64,000 nucleotides of DNA from Candidatus Deferrimicrobiaceae bacterium. GTDB lineage: Bacteria > Desulfobacterota > Deferrimicrobia > Deferrimicrobiales > Deferrimicrobiaceae. Position 1 is the first letter of the stretch. Each line of letters begins with the position of its first letter. Under the pieces are notes generated by a model. That model worked only from the letters and a program-made list of their open reading frames with translations, ran no database searches and was not told the DNA's origin. The position numbers and the translations under genes were made by a program. Below are positions 5,827 to 14,909 of the stretch, one piece after another. Where the stretch lies: the NCBI GenBank assembly GCA_036504035.1, contig DASXVV010000013.1, positions 139,302 through 203,301 on the forward strand, read 5' to 3'.

Positions 5827-7191
5827 TCAATCAGCCCCTCGGACGAGTCGGTGTTTTTTAATGAAGTCATGCAAGGTGGGGCGGCTGATCTCGAGTTCCT
5901 GCGCCGCCTTCGAGATATTCCACTCGCATTTCCACAACGTTTTCAGGATGTGCTCTCGCTCTACCTGTCCCCGAACTTCTTTCAATGAATCCGTCGTCTC
6001 TTCGCCACCAGCCTGCGGCAACTCAAGATCTCCGGGGGTGAGAATTTTCTTTTCGCTCATGATTACGGCCCGCTTGATCCGGTTCTCAAGTTCCCGGATG
6101 TTGCCCGGCCATGCGTAGGATTTCATCGCAACCAGGGAGTCAGTGCGAAAACCGATGACTTTCCGTTGATACTGTTCCGAAAATTTCCCGACGAAATGAT
6201 TGGCCAGCAGCACGATGTCTTCCCCGCGTTCCCGAAGCGGTGGCGCGACGATGTTCACCACGCCCAACCGGTAATACAAGTCTTCTCGGAACCGACCCTC
6301 CGATACCTCTTTTTTTAGCTCCCGGTTTGTTGCTGCGATCACCCGGACGTTGACGTCAACGGTTTCACGCCCCCCGACCCGCTCCAGCTTGAATTCCTGG
6401 AGGAACCGGAGAAGCTTGACCTGGAGCAGCAAGGGAAGTTCCCCGACCTCGTCAAGAAAAAGGGTTCCCCCTGCGGCGTACTCGATCCTTCCCTTGCGTT
6501 GCGAATCCGCCCCGGTGAAAGATCCCTTTTCGTGACCGAAAAGCTCGCTTTCCAGGAGATTATCCGGGATGGCGCCGCAGTTGATCGCGATGAACGGCCG
6601 ATCCTTGAATCCATCCCCGGAGCGATGGATGGCGTTGGCGATCAACTCCTTGCCCGTCCCGCTCTCTCCCTCGATCAATACGGGTGCATCCGTTTTCGCC
6701 ACCTTCTTTATGACGGCGAATATGCGTTTGATCGGGGGGCACTCTCCGATGAATTCGCCGAATTCGCCGGCGCGGTCTCCCATCTTGAGTGCAAGGTTCT
6801 CGCGTTCCATATCCGAGATCTTGAGCGCCCTTTTCAGCACGACCTTCACTTCCTGGAAATCAGCCGGCTTGAGAAAGAAATCAAACGCGCCCTGATCGAT
6901 CGCTTTCAATGCGTTTTCCTTGGACTGATTACCCGTGATCACGATCACCTTCGTCTTGCCGTCGACCTCCAGCAATTCGCAAAGGCATTTCAGCCCTTCC
7001 TCGGCGGTTCGAGGAGATGGCGGCAAGCCGAGATCCATCAGAACCAGAGAGGGCCGCTCCTGGCGCATTTGCTCAAGCGCGCAGATCCGGTTCTCCGCCA
7101 AGATCACCTGGTAGTCGGGATTCAGCGCCCACTTCATCTGGCTGCGGATGGCTTCCTCGTCCTCGACGACCAGCAGTTTTGGTTTATCCAT
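5827..7191 (-). CDS. prsR: PEP-CTERM system sigma-54 response regulator PrsR
   Basis: This is a 454-residue NtrC-family regulator. The receiver domain (about 5-125) has acidic residues E10, D11 and E12 and phospho-acceptor Asp53 in LVLMDLGLP. The AAA+ domain (about 140-385) has Walker A GESGTGKE and the sigma-54 contact loop in the form GSFTGA instead of the usual GAFTGA. A Fis-type helix-turn-helix ends the protein (ISKAAQELEISRPTLHDFI). The insertion SPRTAEEG after the acceptor Asp is typical of PrsR. Its gene sits 3 bp downstream of prsK, so the pair is one operon. It should activate the -24/-12 promoters found upstream of the local PEP-CTERM genes. Confidence 0.93.
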   Translation of the reverse strand: MDKPKLLVVEDEEAIRSQMKWALNPDYQVILAENRICALEQMRQERPSLVLMDLGLPPSPRTAEEGLKCLCELLEVDGKTKVIVITGNQSKENALKAIDQGAFDFFLKPADFQEVKVVLKRALKISDMERENLALKMGDRAGEFGEFIGECPPIKRIFAVIKKVAKTDAPVLIEGESGTGKELIANAIHRSGDGFKDRPFIAINCGAIPDNLLESELFGHEKGSFTGADSQRKGRIEYAAGGTLFLDEVGELPLLLQVKLLRFLQEFKLERVGGRETVDVNVRVIAATNRELKKEVSEGRFREDLYYRLGVVNIVAPPLRERGEDIVLLANHFVGKFSEQYQRKVIGFRTDSLVAMKSYAWPGNIRELENRIKRAVIMSEKKILTPGDLELPQAGGEETTDSLKEVRGQVEREHILKTLWKCEWNISKAAQELEISRPTLHDFIKKHRLVRGAD

Positions 7192-7194
7192 CGC

Positions 7195-9207
7195 TTATGC
7201 GGTCCCGACCGGCAGGGAAATCCGGAACGAGGTTCCTTTCCCCAGGATGCTTTCCACGTCGATCCTTCCCCCGTGGGCCTCGATGATGCCTTTCGTCTGG
7301 TAGAGCCCGATGCCGAACCCGTTGCTCTTGGTCGTCGAGAACGGCTTGAACAGCCGGTGATCGACGTAGTCCGGCGTCATGCCGCACCCGTCGTCCGATA
7401 CCGTCAGGAGAAGTTTCCCGTCGACGAACGCGGTCGAGAGGTGAATTTCCCCGCCTTCGGCCATCGCGTCATTCGCGTTCAGGAGCAGGTTGGTGAGGAC
7501 CCTCTTGATCTGACCACCGTCCAGCAGCGTCTCCGGCACCTTCCCCAGATCCTCCCGGATATCCGCCTTGAGGGAACCGCGAACCTCGGAAATCGCCTCG
7601 GCGGTCAGCCGGCTGAGATCCGTCCTCCTGAAATCCGGTTCGACATCCCGCGAAAGCCCGGCCAAGTGCTCCATCATCTTCTTCATCTTCTCGACCGTTT
7701 GCGCGATGCTGTGTATCGCATCCTTCCTGAACTCGGGATCGTCGAGGTTCCTTTCCGCGTTCTGCACGACCAGCGAGAGCATCGAAACGAAATTCTTCAT
7801 GTCATGGAGCACGAACGCCGAAAAGGAATGGAAGTCTTCCATCTCCTTGGCGCGAAGCAGGTTCTCCGACCATTGCGCGATCAGGAAGCTGTTGGCGGCC
7901 TGACGCGCCACCGTATTCAACAGATCGAGGTCTTCGCGATCAAAGGGGTGACCGGAACGGCTCTTGCCGCAGCCGAGTACGCCGACGAGCCGATCGCCCG
8001 TTACCAGGGGAACCAGTACCGAGATCCCCTCCGACCGGCACGACTCGAGAGCTTTCGGTAACATCTCCGGTGTCAGGACCTCTTCCATATCGTCCACTTT
8101 GACGGGATATCCGTGCATCTTGATGCTGTTGAACACGGCCGTATTCAGTGCGGTGATCCGGTCGCTGGATGCCGTATCTGCAGTCGCGCCGATGCGGTGC
8201 AACTCCCCTTCCCGTTCGTCGCACAGCCATAGGGTCGTCTGCTCGATCCAGACCGTTTCCTGGAGCATTTCGGAGATTGCCGACAACAGGCTGCGGGGAT
8301 CCAGCGTGGAGCTGAGTCGCGCCGTCAAGGCCAGCCATTCCTTGTGATAGTCGTACCGGTTGCGATAGAAGTGCCGATTGATAAAGCTCTTGAACTGCTT
8401 TTGGACGCGCGTGGACATGAAGACGGAAAGTAACCCCAAGACCGCGATGAAGGCGAACCAGATTCCGATATAGTTGCTGAAACTTCCTCCCAGGCTCCGG
8501 ATCGCCTGTGCCGTCAACCCGACGACCAACAGGTAAGCTCCGATCGCCAGCACGGTAAAGGAGTTGTAGACAAAGTAGCGGGAAACGAAGACGTCGACTT
8601 CGAACAATCGGTGCCGGACGAGGGAGAAGCCGACGAAACCGATCCCGACCAGGTCGGTCAGGGCCGTCATCGTTCCCAGGTCGATCCGGCTGGATGGGTA
8701 AAGAATCTGCTGCGAGTTGGCGTAGATCCGGACCAGGAGCATGACACCGACGCCGAGCAGGAGAAACTTGATCCGCCAGCGTTGCGTATGCGCCGAAGCT
8801 CGCAACGTCGTCTCGAAAGCGGCGAGGACCAGCGTGAGACCGAGCACGATGAAGACGGAGGAATAGTATTCCCCCCGGGCGGGTGAAATCGGAAAGATCG
8901 ATGCGATGTCGGGGACGAGCAGGCCGATAAAGTAGAAGGTGGTGACGACCAAGAAAGCCGTTCCTGCGCGCCAGCCCGGAGAAGATTTCAGCAGGTCGTC
9001 TCGTGAAAGCCCCAGGGCGAACATGAGCCAGGAAACAGGGAGAAGGCATTCCCCTGCCCGCATGACATCACGGGAAGCGATGAAAACGCCCAGTTCCGTC
9101 AGCGCCAGCGATGCCATGCCGATGGCGAACCAGCGGTTGACCGACCGGAGGAAGTTCCGGGAGAGGATGAAGACACCCATCCCCGCAAACGCCGCAGTGA
9201 CGGTCAA
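7195..9207 (-). CDS. prsK: PEP-CTERM system sensor histidine kinase PrsK
   Basis: This 670-residue membrane kinase starts with about eight predicted membrane segments (residues 1-260), followed by a GAF-like domain (about 290-440), a dimerization segment with the phosphorylatable His in VLHDMKN (about 460) and an ATPase domain ending in GIGLYQTKGIIEAHGG. The N-box NLLLNANDAM and G-box DDGCGMTP are intact. This architecture matches PrsK, partner of PrsR in PEP-CTERM/exosortase systems. The gene lies just downstream of an amputated exosortase with a 13-bp gap, as expected if exosortase, kinase and regulator were once one operon. Upstream sequence is now foreign, so its promoter may have changed. 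Confidence 0.92.
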   Translation of the reverse strand: MTVTAAFAGMGVFILSRNFLRSVNRWFAIGMASLALTELGVFIASRDVMRAGECLLPVSWLMFALGLSRDDLLKSSPGWRAGTAFLVVTTFYFIGLLVPDIASIFPISPARGEYYSSVFIVLGLTLVLAAFETTLRASAHTQRWRIKFLLLGVGVMLLVRIYANSQQILYPSSRIDLGTMTALTDLVGIGFVGFSLVRHRLFEVDVFVSRYFVYNSFTVLAIGAYLLVVGLTAQAIRSLGGSFSNYIGIWFAFIAVLGLLSVFMSTRVQKQFKSFINRHFYRNRYDYHKEWLALTARLSSTLDPRSLLSAISEMLQETVWIEQTTLWLCDEREGELHRIGATADTASSDRITALNTAVFNSIKMHGYPVKVDDMEEVLTPEMLPKALESCRSEGISVLVPLVTGDRLVGVLGCGKSRSGHPFDREDLDLLNTVARQAANSFLIAQWSENLLRAKEMEDFHSFSAFVLHDMKNFVSMLSLVVQNAERNLDDPEFRKDAIHSIAQTVEKMKKMMEHLAGLSRDVEPDFRRTDLSRLTAEAISEVRGSLKADIREDLGKVPETLLDGGQIKRVLTNLLLNANDAMAEGGEIHLSTAFVDGKLLLTVSDDGCGMTPDYVDHRLFKPFSTTKSNGFGIGLYQTKGIIEAHGGRIDVESILGKGTSFRISLPVGTA

Positions 9208-9220
9208 AGTGATGACCCGG

Positions 9221-9493
9221 CTAATCAGGCGGTGCCTCGCTTCGGCGCAGCGCCGACAATACGCAACCCAGCAGCAACATAGCGACGAGGAAAAACACGA
9301 CCCCGCCCCGGTGGTGCAGATTTCCGGTCATGAACCCAGGATCGACATGAATGCTCAACAGCGACAGCCCCACGATCCGGACGGCGTTCATGAAGATAGT
9401 GATCGGGAATACTACCACCGCCAGAGCAACCTTCTGCCATCCCGACTTGAGGAGAAGATGTTCGCTAGGACGCTCAGAAATAATTGGACCCAT
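9221..9493 (-). pseudogene. Amputated exosortase (C-terminal part only)
   Basis: The 90 remaining residues match the C-terminal part of an XrtA-like exosortase: NAVRIVGLSLLSIHVDPGF carries the catalytic Arg, and LHHRGGVVFF the catalytic His, followed by the last membrane helix. The catalytic Cys half (CSG motif) and all earlier membrane segments are missing. Homology seems to start near residue 17, at about 9445, just where AT-rich foreign DNA begins. A GGAAG lies before the ATG at 9493, so a short peptide could still be made, but it cannot act as a transpeptidase. The break is probably the left junction of the imported polysaccharide locus. Confidence 0.8.
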
Positions 9494-9604
9494 ATGTCTT
9501 CCATTCAAGTAATTAGTTGTCCCTGATATACCCGTTTCATGCGGTTGCCAAAGCCGCCTCCGTTGTGCATGTTCCCCTTACCCACTTAAAACCCGGAAGA
9601 GACA

Positions 9605-10594
9605 CTAGATGTTTTCTATTAGTATTGGGGATAAATGAATGGGAATAGAAGATTTCCTTTTAGCAATAATATCTTGGATTGCATATATTACTTGTTCTTT
9701 TGTTATATTTGAGGCAAAAGCTATTTCTTCTGCAGTTTTATTATTGTTTAGGCCCCATAGAATTATATCCAGCTTTTGATATGGAAGCACGAAATAAAAT
9801 TCATCTTGACTTTGCTTCATACTGTATGTATCGGTAGTAGGTATGGTGTCACAGATTGTTTCTGGTAAACCGAGTGCTCGTCCGAGTAGATATACTTGGC
9901 TTTTGTATAAATGAGCAATGGGTTTGATGTCGGCAGATCCATCGCCGTTTTTTACGAAAAAGCCCTGATCGTATTCTAGGCGATTCGGAGTCCCGATTAC
10001 CGCATAATTCATGCGGTCGGCGTAGTAATATTCATAGGTTTTTCTTACGCGTTGCTTGTAATTCGTTGCAGAAACCAGGTGCAAGTACTCTTTTATCGGG
10101 AGGCGTTTTTCCATCGTATCGCCCGTATTTGTTTCCACAACAATTATGAAGTGATTCAAGCGGTTTTCTTTGTACTCATTGCGATTTAGAACTATTTTAT
10201 ACTTCCATGACTTGTTGTAATCTGGAAATAAGCTCGCCACCACGTTGTCTCTCAGGTTGTAGCATCCAAATGCTTCTAAAACTGGTGTAATGTTTATTAC
10301 TTCATAGTTTATATTAAGGTGTTTGCAAACAATTTCGCCTAATATCATGCTGTTTGGAGACGAATCTGACTCCGGCAGCAATAAACCATATACATTATCT
10401 CTCCCAAATGCTTCAACGGTTAGTGCTGCACATACGGAACTATCAATGCCGCCGGAAATTGCAACAACAGCACCTTTTTTCTTTAAAACTTTATGTACGG
10501 AATCTTTTAATATGGAGATAATTTGAGTTATGACTTCGTCTGGCTTAATATCCAGCCAAGGGTGAATGTGATTATTGGTAAAAATTGGGACCAT
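9605..10594 (-). CDS. NAD synthase-like ATP pyrophosphatase
   Basis: This 329-residue protein belongs to the NadE fold. The ATP-binding P-loop is AISGGIDSSVCA (about 46-57), and the second signature GTPNRLEYDQGFFVKNGDGSADIKPI includes the residues that bind adenylate and divalent metal. It lacks a glutaminase domain. A 40-residue insertion (about 130-170) and the AT-rich composition set it apart from a housekeeping NadE. Members in polysaccharide loci are thought to form an amide on a sugar or acyl substituent by an adenylated intermediate; this role is inference. A GAGGTGG ribosome site precedes the ATG. It sits beside the island junction, followed upstream by a decayed transposase. Confidence 0.78.
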   Translation of the reverse strand: MVPIFTNNHIHPWLDIKPDEVITQIISILKDSVHKVLKKKGAVVAISGGIDSSVCAALTVEAFGRDNVYGLLLPESDSSPNSMILGEIVCKHLNINYEVINITPVLEAFGCYNLRDNVVASLFPDYNKSWKYKIVLNRNEYKENRLNHFIIVVETNTGDTMEKRLPIKEYLHLVSATNYKQRVRKTYEYYYADRMNYAVIGTPNRLEYDQGFFVKNGDGSADIKPIAHLYKSQVYLLGRALGLPETICDTIPTTDTYSMKQSQDEFYFVLPYQKLDIILWGLNNNKTAEEIAFASNITKEQVIYAIQDIIAKRKSSIPIHLSPILIENI

Positions 10595-10761
10595 TTATGT
10601 CCACCTCGATTTAATGCGGACTACGAAAAAGTTATTGAATACCACTGCTGTTCAAGTTAACCTGAACTCAACGATTCGCCCCGCGTATAAAAAGGGGTTT
10701 TAGACGAAAAATGGCCCATATCGAATCCAGGTTTACATCGTTTCACCCGATGCTGTCCAAA

Positions 10762-11813
10762 TCAGCGCCCCAACAGCGCTGGCTGTTCCCCGCCCGGTTG
10801 CAGCGGTGGGGTTTCGAACGGATCGTCCAGCCAGGTCCACAAGTCCCTGTAGGTGAACAGGTTATACCGGAGCAACGCCAGAGGTTGGAGAGCAACTAGG
10901 CGATCCGCGACCGGAACTACAGGTACTTCAGCAGCAGGATCGCGATCAATGCTGTCCAAATCTGGATTTTGAGCGCGTTGGCGTTTGTCCCCACGAACTT
11001 CTTGACCTTCAGGTTCTGCTTGATCGTCTTGAAGAAGATCTCAATCTGCCAGCGATCCTTGTAGATCGCAGCGACCGTCACCGAGGCGAGTTTCATGTTG
11101 TTGGTAAGCAGGACGATCGTCCGCTTGTTTTCGGCATCCCACACCTCGACCCGGCGCAGCCGGTGAGGGCACTTCTTTTGAGCGGCTGCGCCATCCCGTT
11201 CGATGATCTGGTCTTCAAGAACAAGAACCGCGCACCTGAACGGCGTGCTCCTCGACGACGTGGCAGAGAGCGTTGTCTTTCAGGCGAGTAACGAAGAATA
11301 CGCCTTGCTCCGCGAAGAAGCCGTAGTCGTTGTATCCGCGGTCCATGGCAACGATGGAACCTGACGGGAGCGACAAGTCCTTGGCCATCTTGACTTCGTG
11401 GACGTTTCCTTTCGTGATGTGGGCGAAGACCGGCAGGTACCCCTCGTGATCCAGGAGCAGGTGCAACCTCACCGCTCCCTTGGCCAGAGGCTTACAGATC
11501 GAAAGTATCTGGAAAAGAGCTTCTGGTAAAGCGTCCACGACCTGTGTTCATTGGCGTACGCCAGGGTCGAACGGTGCGGCGCTTCCGAAATATCCAGATG
11601 CTTGAGCTTGTCCAGGCAACTGGCCAACCCGCCGCAGATCTCCCGCAGCGATTTGGCCTGCCCCACCTGGCAAAAGAGCCTCGACACGAATTGACCACAG
11701 CAGGAATAGCCCTTGGCGTCCCGTTCGGCGCCCGTTTCTTTGACGATGGCGTAAAATTCGCTCTTCGGGACGACGTGTAAAATCTGGCCGAACATGCGGA
11801 TAGACTTGTTCAT
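10762..11813 (-). pseudogene. Decayed IS4-family transposase (DUF4372 type)
   Basis: Four reading-frame pieces line up with one transposase. 11469-11813 encodes the N-terminal DUF4372 part (MNKSIRMFGQILHVVP...). About 11235-11510 encodes the middle with GAVRLHLLLDHEGYLP and the second catalytic Asp in VAMDRGYND. 10917-11230 encodes KDRWQIEIFFKTIKQ with the catalytic Glu. 10762-10890 encodes LLRYNLFTYRDLWTWLDDPF. Roughly 100 bp with the first catalytic Asp is missing near 11510, there is a frameshift near 11235, two TAG codons occur where the family has Gln and Trp (from 10919), and a further frameshift follows. It cannot be active without help. Clear terminal inverted repeats were not found. 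Confidence 0.88.
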
Positions 11814-12079
11814 CGCAGGGGGCCCCTTAGAGGGGCCGGAACCAATACTCTACCCAAAAGGGATTCCCTGCTCATGAACGTCGTAAACCTCACCTCAACC
11901 CCGAAAACCTATATTAGGCATGTCTGAGGGGACATACATTTTTATATTAATCCCTAACGGGTAGAATTCCCCGCGACTCGCTGCGCTTCCGGCGGTTTGC
12001 GGTCTTGGTTTAGATACCTCATGGCTTGCCCCGAGACAGTTCATTAGTTATTCGATTATACATTGAATATTAAAAAGTG

Positions 12080-13648
12080 CTAAGAAGTTAATTCTATTTC
12101 CCTTAATTGTCTCACTGATATTTTTCCGCTTTCAGTTTTAGGTAGAGACTTCATTATTTTTACATGTTTTGGTACACATATTGTTTCCAGATTATCTTTG
12201 CAGTAGTTGATGATGTCTATTTCATTTATATTGATCCCTTCCTCTAGGGAAACATACGCTTTTGCGATGGTACCCCAAATCGGGTCATCAACTCCGATTA
12301 CTGCCGCTTCTAATATACCGTCAATACTATACAATACATTTTCTATCTCTTTTGGGCTAACCTTCTCTCCTTTAATCTTTAAGATGTTGTCACTTCTACC
12401 GAGAAAGTATAGATATCCATCGGTATCTATTTTGAAAATATCTCCTGTATGAAGTTGCATTTCCCACGGGTATGGTCCTGGTTTTAAGTATTTCTCGGTT
12501 TCTTCTGGATTATTCCAATACCCCTTCATGACATTGGCCCCTCGTACAACTAGTTCACCTACACCTTCTCTATTAGTGATCCGTTTGTTGTTATCATCAA
12601 TTAAATAAACTTCCTCGTTTGGCATCCCTTTTCCGACAGAGTTTGGTTTTTTGTCGATGTCGTCCGGATGAAGAAAAGTGACGCGCTTGCATTCTGTGAG
12701 TCCGTACATAGAATAGATTTTTGCGTTCGGGCATAGAGTACGGAGGCGTTGGATATGAGCCGGGCTTAATGCCGCAGCGGTATTGGTGATGTATCGAATC
12801 GTTCTCAGTTTTTGGCTATCTGGAAATTTTAAGCTTAGAAGGATGGAAAATATTGTGGGTACCCCAGGGAAACCTGTGACGCCTTCGGTTTCGATCAAAT
12901 CTAAAACCGAGGCGGGGTACCCAAATCTTTGTTCAAGTATTAGCCTGCCGCCTATTTTAAAGGACATGAGGAGTTGATATAGCCCGTAATCAAATGAAAG
13001 AGGTAAAAAGTTTATGATGATGTCATCCTGATTGTTTTCAAGATATTCGGTTATCGAATTTGCTGCAGTTATCATGTTTAAATGGGTCAGGATAACTCCT
13101 TTGGGAAACCCGGTTGATCCAGAGGTATACATAATAGAGGCCATATCAATATCTATATTATCCGGTTTGAGATAATTCGATCCATGTTTATTGATCAATT
13201 CATGGTAATTCAAATACGATCTGTTATTGTCAGGTGAATAGTCTAGATCAATGTCGCCAGTTACGATTGATAGATGTAAACTTGGAACACGTATAGATCT
13301 TTCGATATCCAAATTATCTGTATTGGTGATGAGAGCGGTAGCGCCGCAATCATTCAAGATAAATTCGAGTTTGTCCTTTTTTGTTACCCCATTAATTAAT
13401 ACAAATATAGCATCTGCCTTGAGTACTCCAAAGATGCTGATAGCGTTTTCGACTGAATTGTCGAGATATATTCCAACCCTGTCTCCTCTTTTGATGCCAT
13501 TCGACTTCAAGCCACAGGCTAAATTCTCGGCGTATTGATTAATAGTTTTGTAAGATAACCTTTGTTGTCCACAAACAAGTCCGATTTTATCAGGGGTATG
13601 AATTGCACTTCTTTCTAAAAATTCCTGAATCAGAATTTCTCGTTTCAT
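12080..13648 (-). CDS. AMP-forming acyl/aryl (or amino acid) ligase
   Basis: This is a 522-residue ANL-superfamily adenylating enzyme. The P-loop-like motif MYTSGSTGFPKGVILTH (about 178-194), SMYGLTECKR, the ATP-binding LHTGDIFKIDTDGYLYFLGRSDNILK and the C-terminal catalytic Lys in PKTESGKISVRQ are all present. It activates a carboxylic acid as an acyl-adenylate and passes it to a thiol. With a separate carrier protein 300 bp downstream, that acceptor is probably the carrier and not CoA. The substrate cannot be deduced. The composition is strongly AT-rich relative to the flanking chromosome, consistent with recent transfer. Confidence 0.88.
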   Translation of the reverse strand: MKREILIQEFLERSAIHTPDKIGLVCGQQRLSYKTINQYAENLACGLKSNGIKRGDRVGIYLDNSVENAISIFGVLKADAIFVLINGVTKKDKLEFILNDCGATALITNTDNLDIERSIRVPSLHLSIVTGDIDLDYSPDNNRSYLNYHELINKHGSNYLKPDNIDIDMASIMYTSGSTGFPKGVILTHLNMITAANSITEYLENNQDDIIINFLPLSFDYGLYQLLMSFKIGGRLILEQRFGYPASVLDLIETEGVTGFPGVPTIFSILLSLKFPDSQKLRTIRYITNTAAALSPAHIQRLRTLCPNAKIYSMYGLTECKRVTFLHPDDIDKKPNSVGKGMPNEEVYLIDDNNKRITNREGVGELVVRGANVMKGYWNNPEETEKYLKPGPYPWEMQLHTGDIFKIDTDGYLYFLGRSDNILKIKGEKVSPKEIENVLYSIDGILEAAVIGVDDPIWGTIAKAYVSLEEGININEIDIINYCKDNLETICVPKHVKIMKSLPKTESGKISVRQLREIELTS

Positions 13649-13942
13649 CCCTAAATCTCCTGTTGTGGAATGGCTTAGAGATCACATGCCCGTCGAATTT
13701 TACCAGTTATCGTTTTTGGAATATGATCAGTATAGCGTATTTGATTGATCAATTTCTTTTAAGGGAATTCGCCCTCCGGTCTTGGTGACATAGCGGAGGT
13801 AATGAAAAGGATAATTCCTTAAGTTCGAATTATGCGCACAATTGGAAACATAAAAGTATTTTAAATAAATAATCCGAATATAATTCGATATCTTCAATGA
13901 CTCTGTTTATTATATTTGTTTCATTTGCGATAATTCGAAATA

Positions 13943-14197
13943 TCAAAACCGTGGCTTTGTCTTACTGGATATAAATCGTTCGATATTGGCGATTGAATCA
14001 AGGTTTTCTGGGATTAGTTCTGTATCTTCAATGGAAATATCGAAACGTTCCTCAATAAATGCCACAACTTCTAAAATTCCTGTTGAGTCTAGAATCCCGT
14101 TTTCCAATAAGGAACATTTCTCATTGATAGTATGTTCTATGTTGCCAAAGAGAATATTATTGTAAATAAAATTAGATATTTCGTCTTTAATGTTCAC
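13943..14197 (-). CDS. Acyl carrier protein
   Basis: This is an 84-residue acidic four-helix carrier protein. The phosphopantetheine attachment Ser lies in ENGILDSTGILEVVAFIEERF, equivalent to the DSL motif (here DST). A GTG start with AAAGGT upstream is used, and the gene overlaps the end of the upstream acyltransferase by 11 bp. It is not the fatty-acid AcpP, as the sequence is diverged and sits among polysaccharide genes. Together with the adjacent ligase and acyltransferases it probably delivers a particular acyl or aminoacyl group to a sugar of the exopolysaccharide. Confidence 0.85.
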   Translation of the reverse strand: MNIKDEISNFIYNNILFGNIEHTINEKCSLLENGILDSTGILEVVAFIEERFDISIEDTELIPENLDSIANIERFISSKTKPRF

Positions 14198-14909
14198 AAT
14201 ATTTACCTTTTAATTTGATTTCGTGTAATAGCGGATGGCTCGTCGTACCATTTCTTATAGACTTGACCATATGATTCATATGCATTGCAATCTCATCGAT
14301 CGATAATTCCCACCATCGACTTTCCAGCACCAATTTACGTATTTCCTCAGGAAAACGATATCGTATGATGCGTGCCGGATTTCCAGCAACAATAGCAAAA
14401 TCTGGAACATCCTTTGTAACGACGGATGATGCTCCAATCACGGCTCCGATTCCGACATGAGTACAACCTGAAGTGATCACAGCTCGCTCACCAATCCAAG
14501 CATCGTGTCCGATCTCCATATTCCCGGTTCCAATCGTGTCCTCCTTTACAAAACCAAGATATTTATTGTAGAAAAAGGGATGCATCGAAAGACGATCCAT
14601 CGGGTGGTTACGAAGAAAAATGCGAACGCCGCCTCCAATTGAAACATACCTTCCAACCGTTACTCCGTTCGGGAAAGAGCCTGGGTTCAGACACTCTCCG
14701 TAACTATAGGCGCCGACCTGAATTCCATGATATTTTTTTAATATCATCCGTAAGGACCGGGAATGGAAACGACCTCCCTCAAGCCGGAAGGCAATTGAAA
14801 GGGAGAGTTTCCGTAAGCGTCGATACTTGTAAATCCAGAGCAAAAGCGGCCCACATGTCGAACTTCGAAGACCATAATGTTGTTTGTCAGTAAAATCAGT
14901 TTTTGACAT
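14187..14909 (-). CDS. Left-handed beta-helix (hexapeptide) acyltransferase
   Basis: The central part (about 70-200) shows hexapeptide repeats of the CatB/LbH type (VTVGRYVSIGGGVRIF, IGHDAWIGERAVITSG, IGIGAVIGASSVVTKDVP) with the conserved His in FLRNHPMDRLS and the IVAGNPARIIRYRFPEE end typical of xenobiotic and sugar O-acetyltransferases. The ATG at 14909 is preferred over one at 14927 because AAGGAC lies in front of it; it overlaps the asparagine synthase stop by 14 bp. The C-terminus has a WW-containing helix that is also found in the paralogue at 16898. The acyl donor may be the adjacent carrier protein instead of acetyl-CoA. Confidence 0.85.
   Translation of the reverse strand: MSKTDFTDKQHYGLRSSTCGPLLLWIYKYRRLRKLSLSIAFRLEGGRFHSRSLRMILKKYHGIQVGAYSYGECLNPGSFPNGVTVGRYVSIGGGVRIFLRNHPMDRLSMHPFFYNKYLGFVKEDTIGTGNMEIGHDAWIGERAVITSGCTHVGIGAVIGASSVVTKDVPDFAIVAGNPARIIRYRFPEEIRKLVLESRWWELSIDEIAMHMNHMVKSIRNGTTSHPLLHEIKLKGKYCEH

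Noticed and set aside
10794-11214. Separate short transposase genes
   Set aside because: The pieces are shifted frames of one decayed transposase and not independent genes.
10600-12000. Terminal inverted repeats and target duplication of the IS4 remnant
   Set aside because: No convincing pair of ends could be aligned by eye on the two sides.
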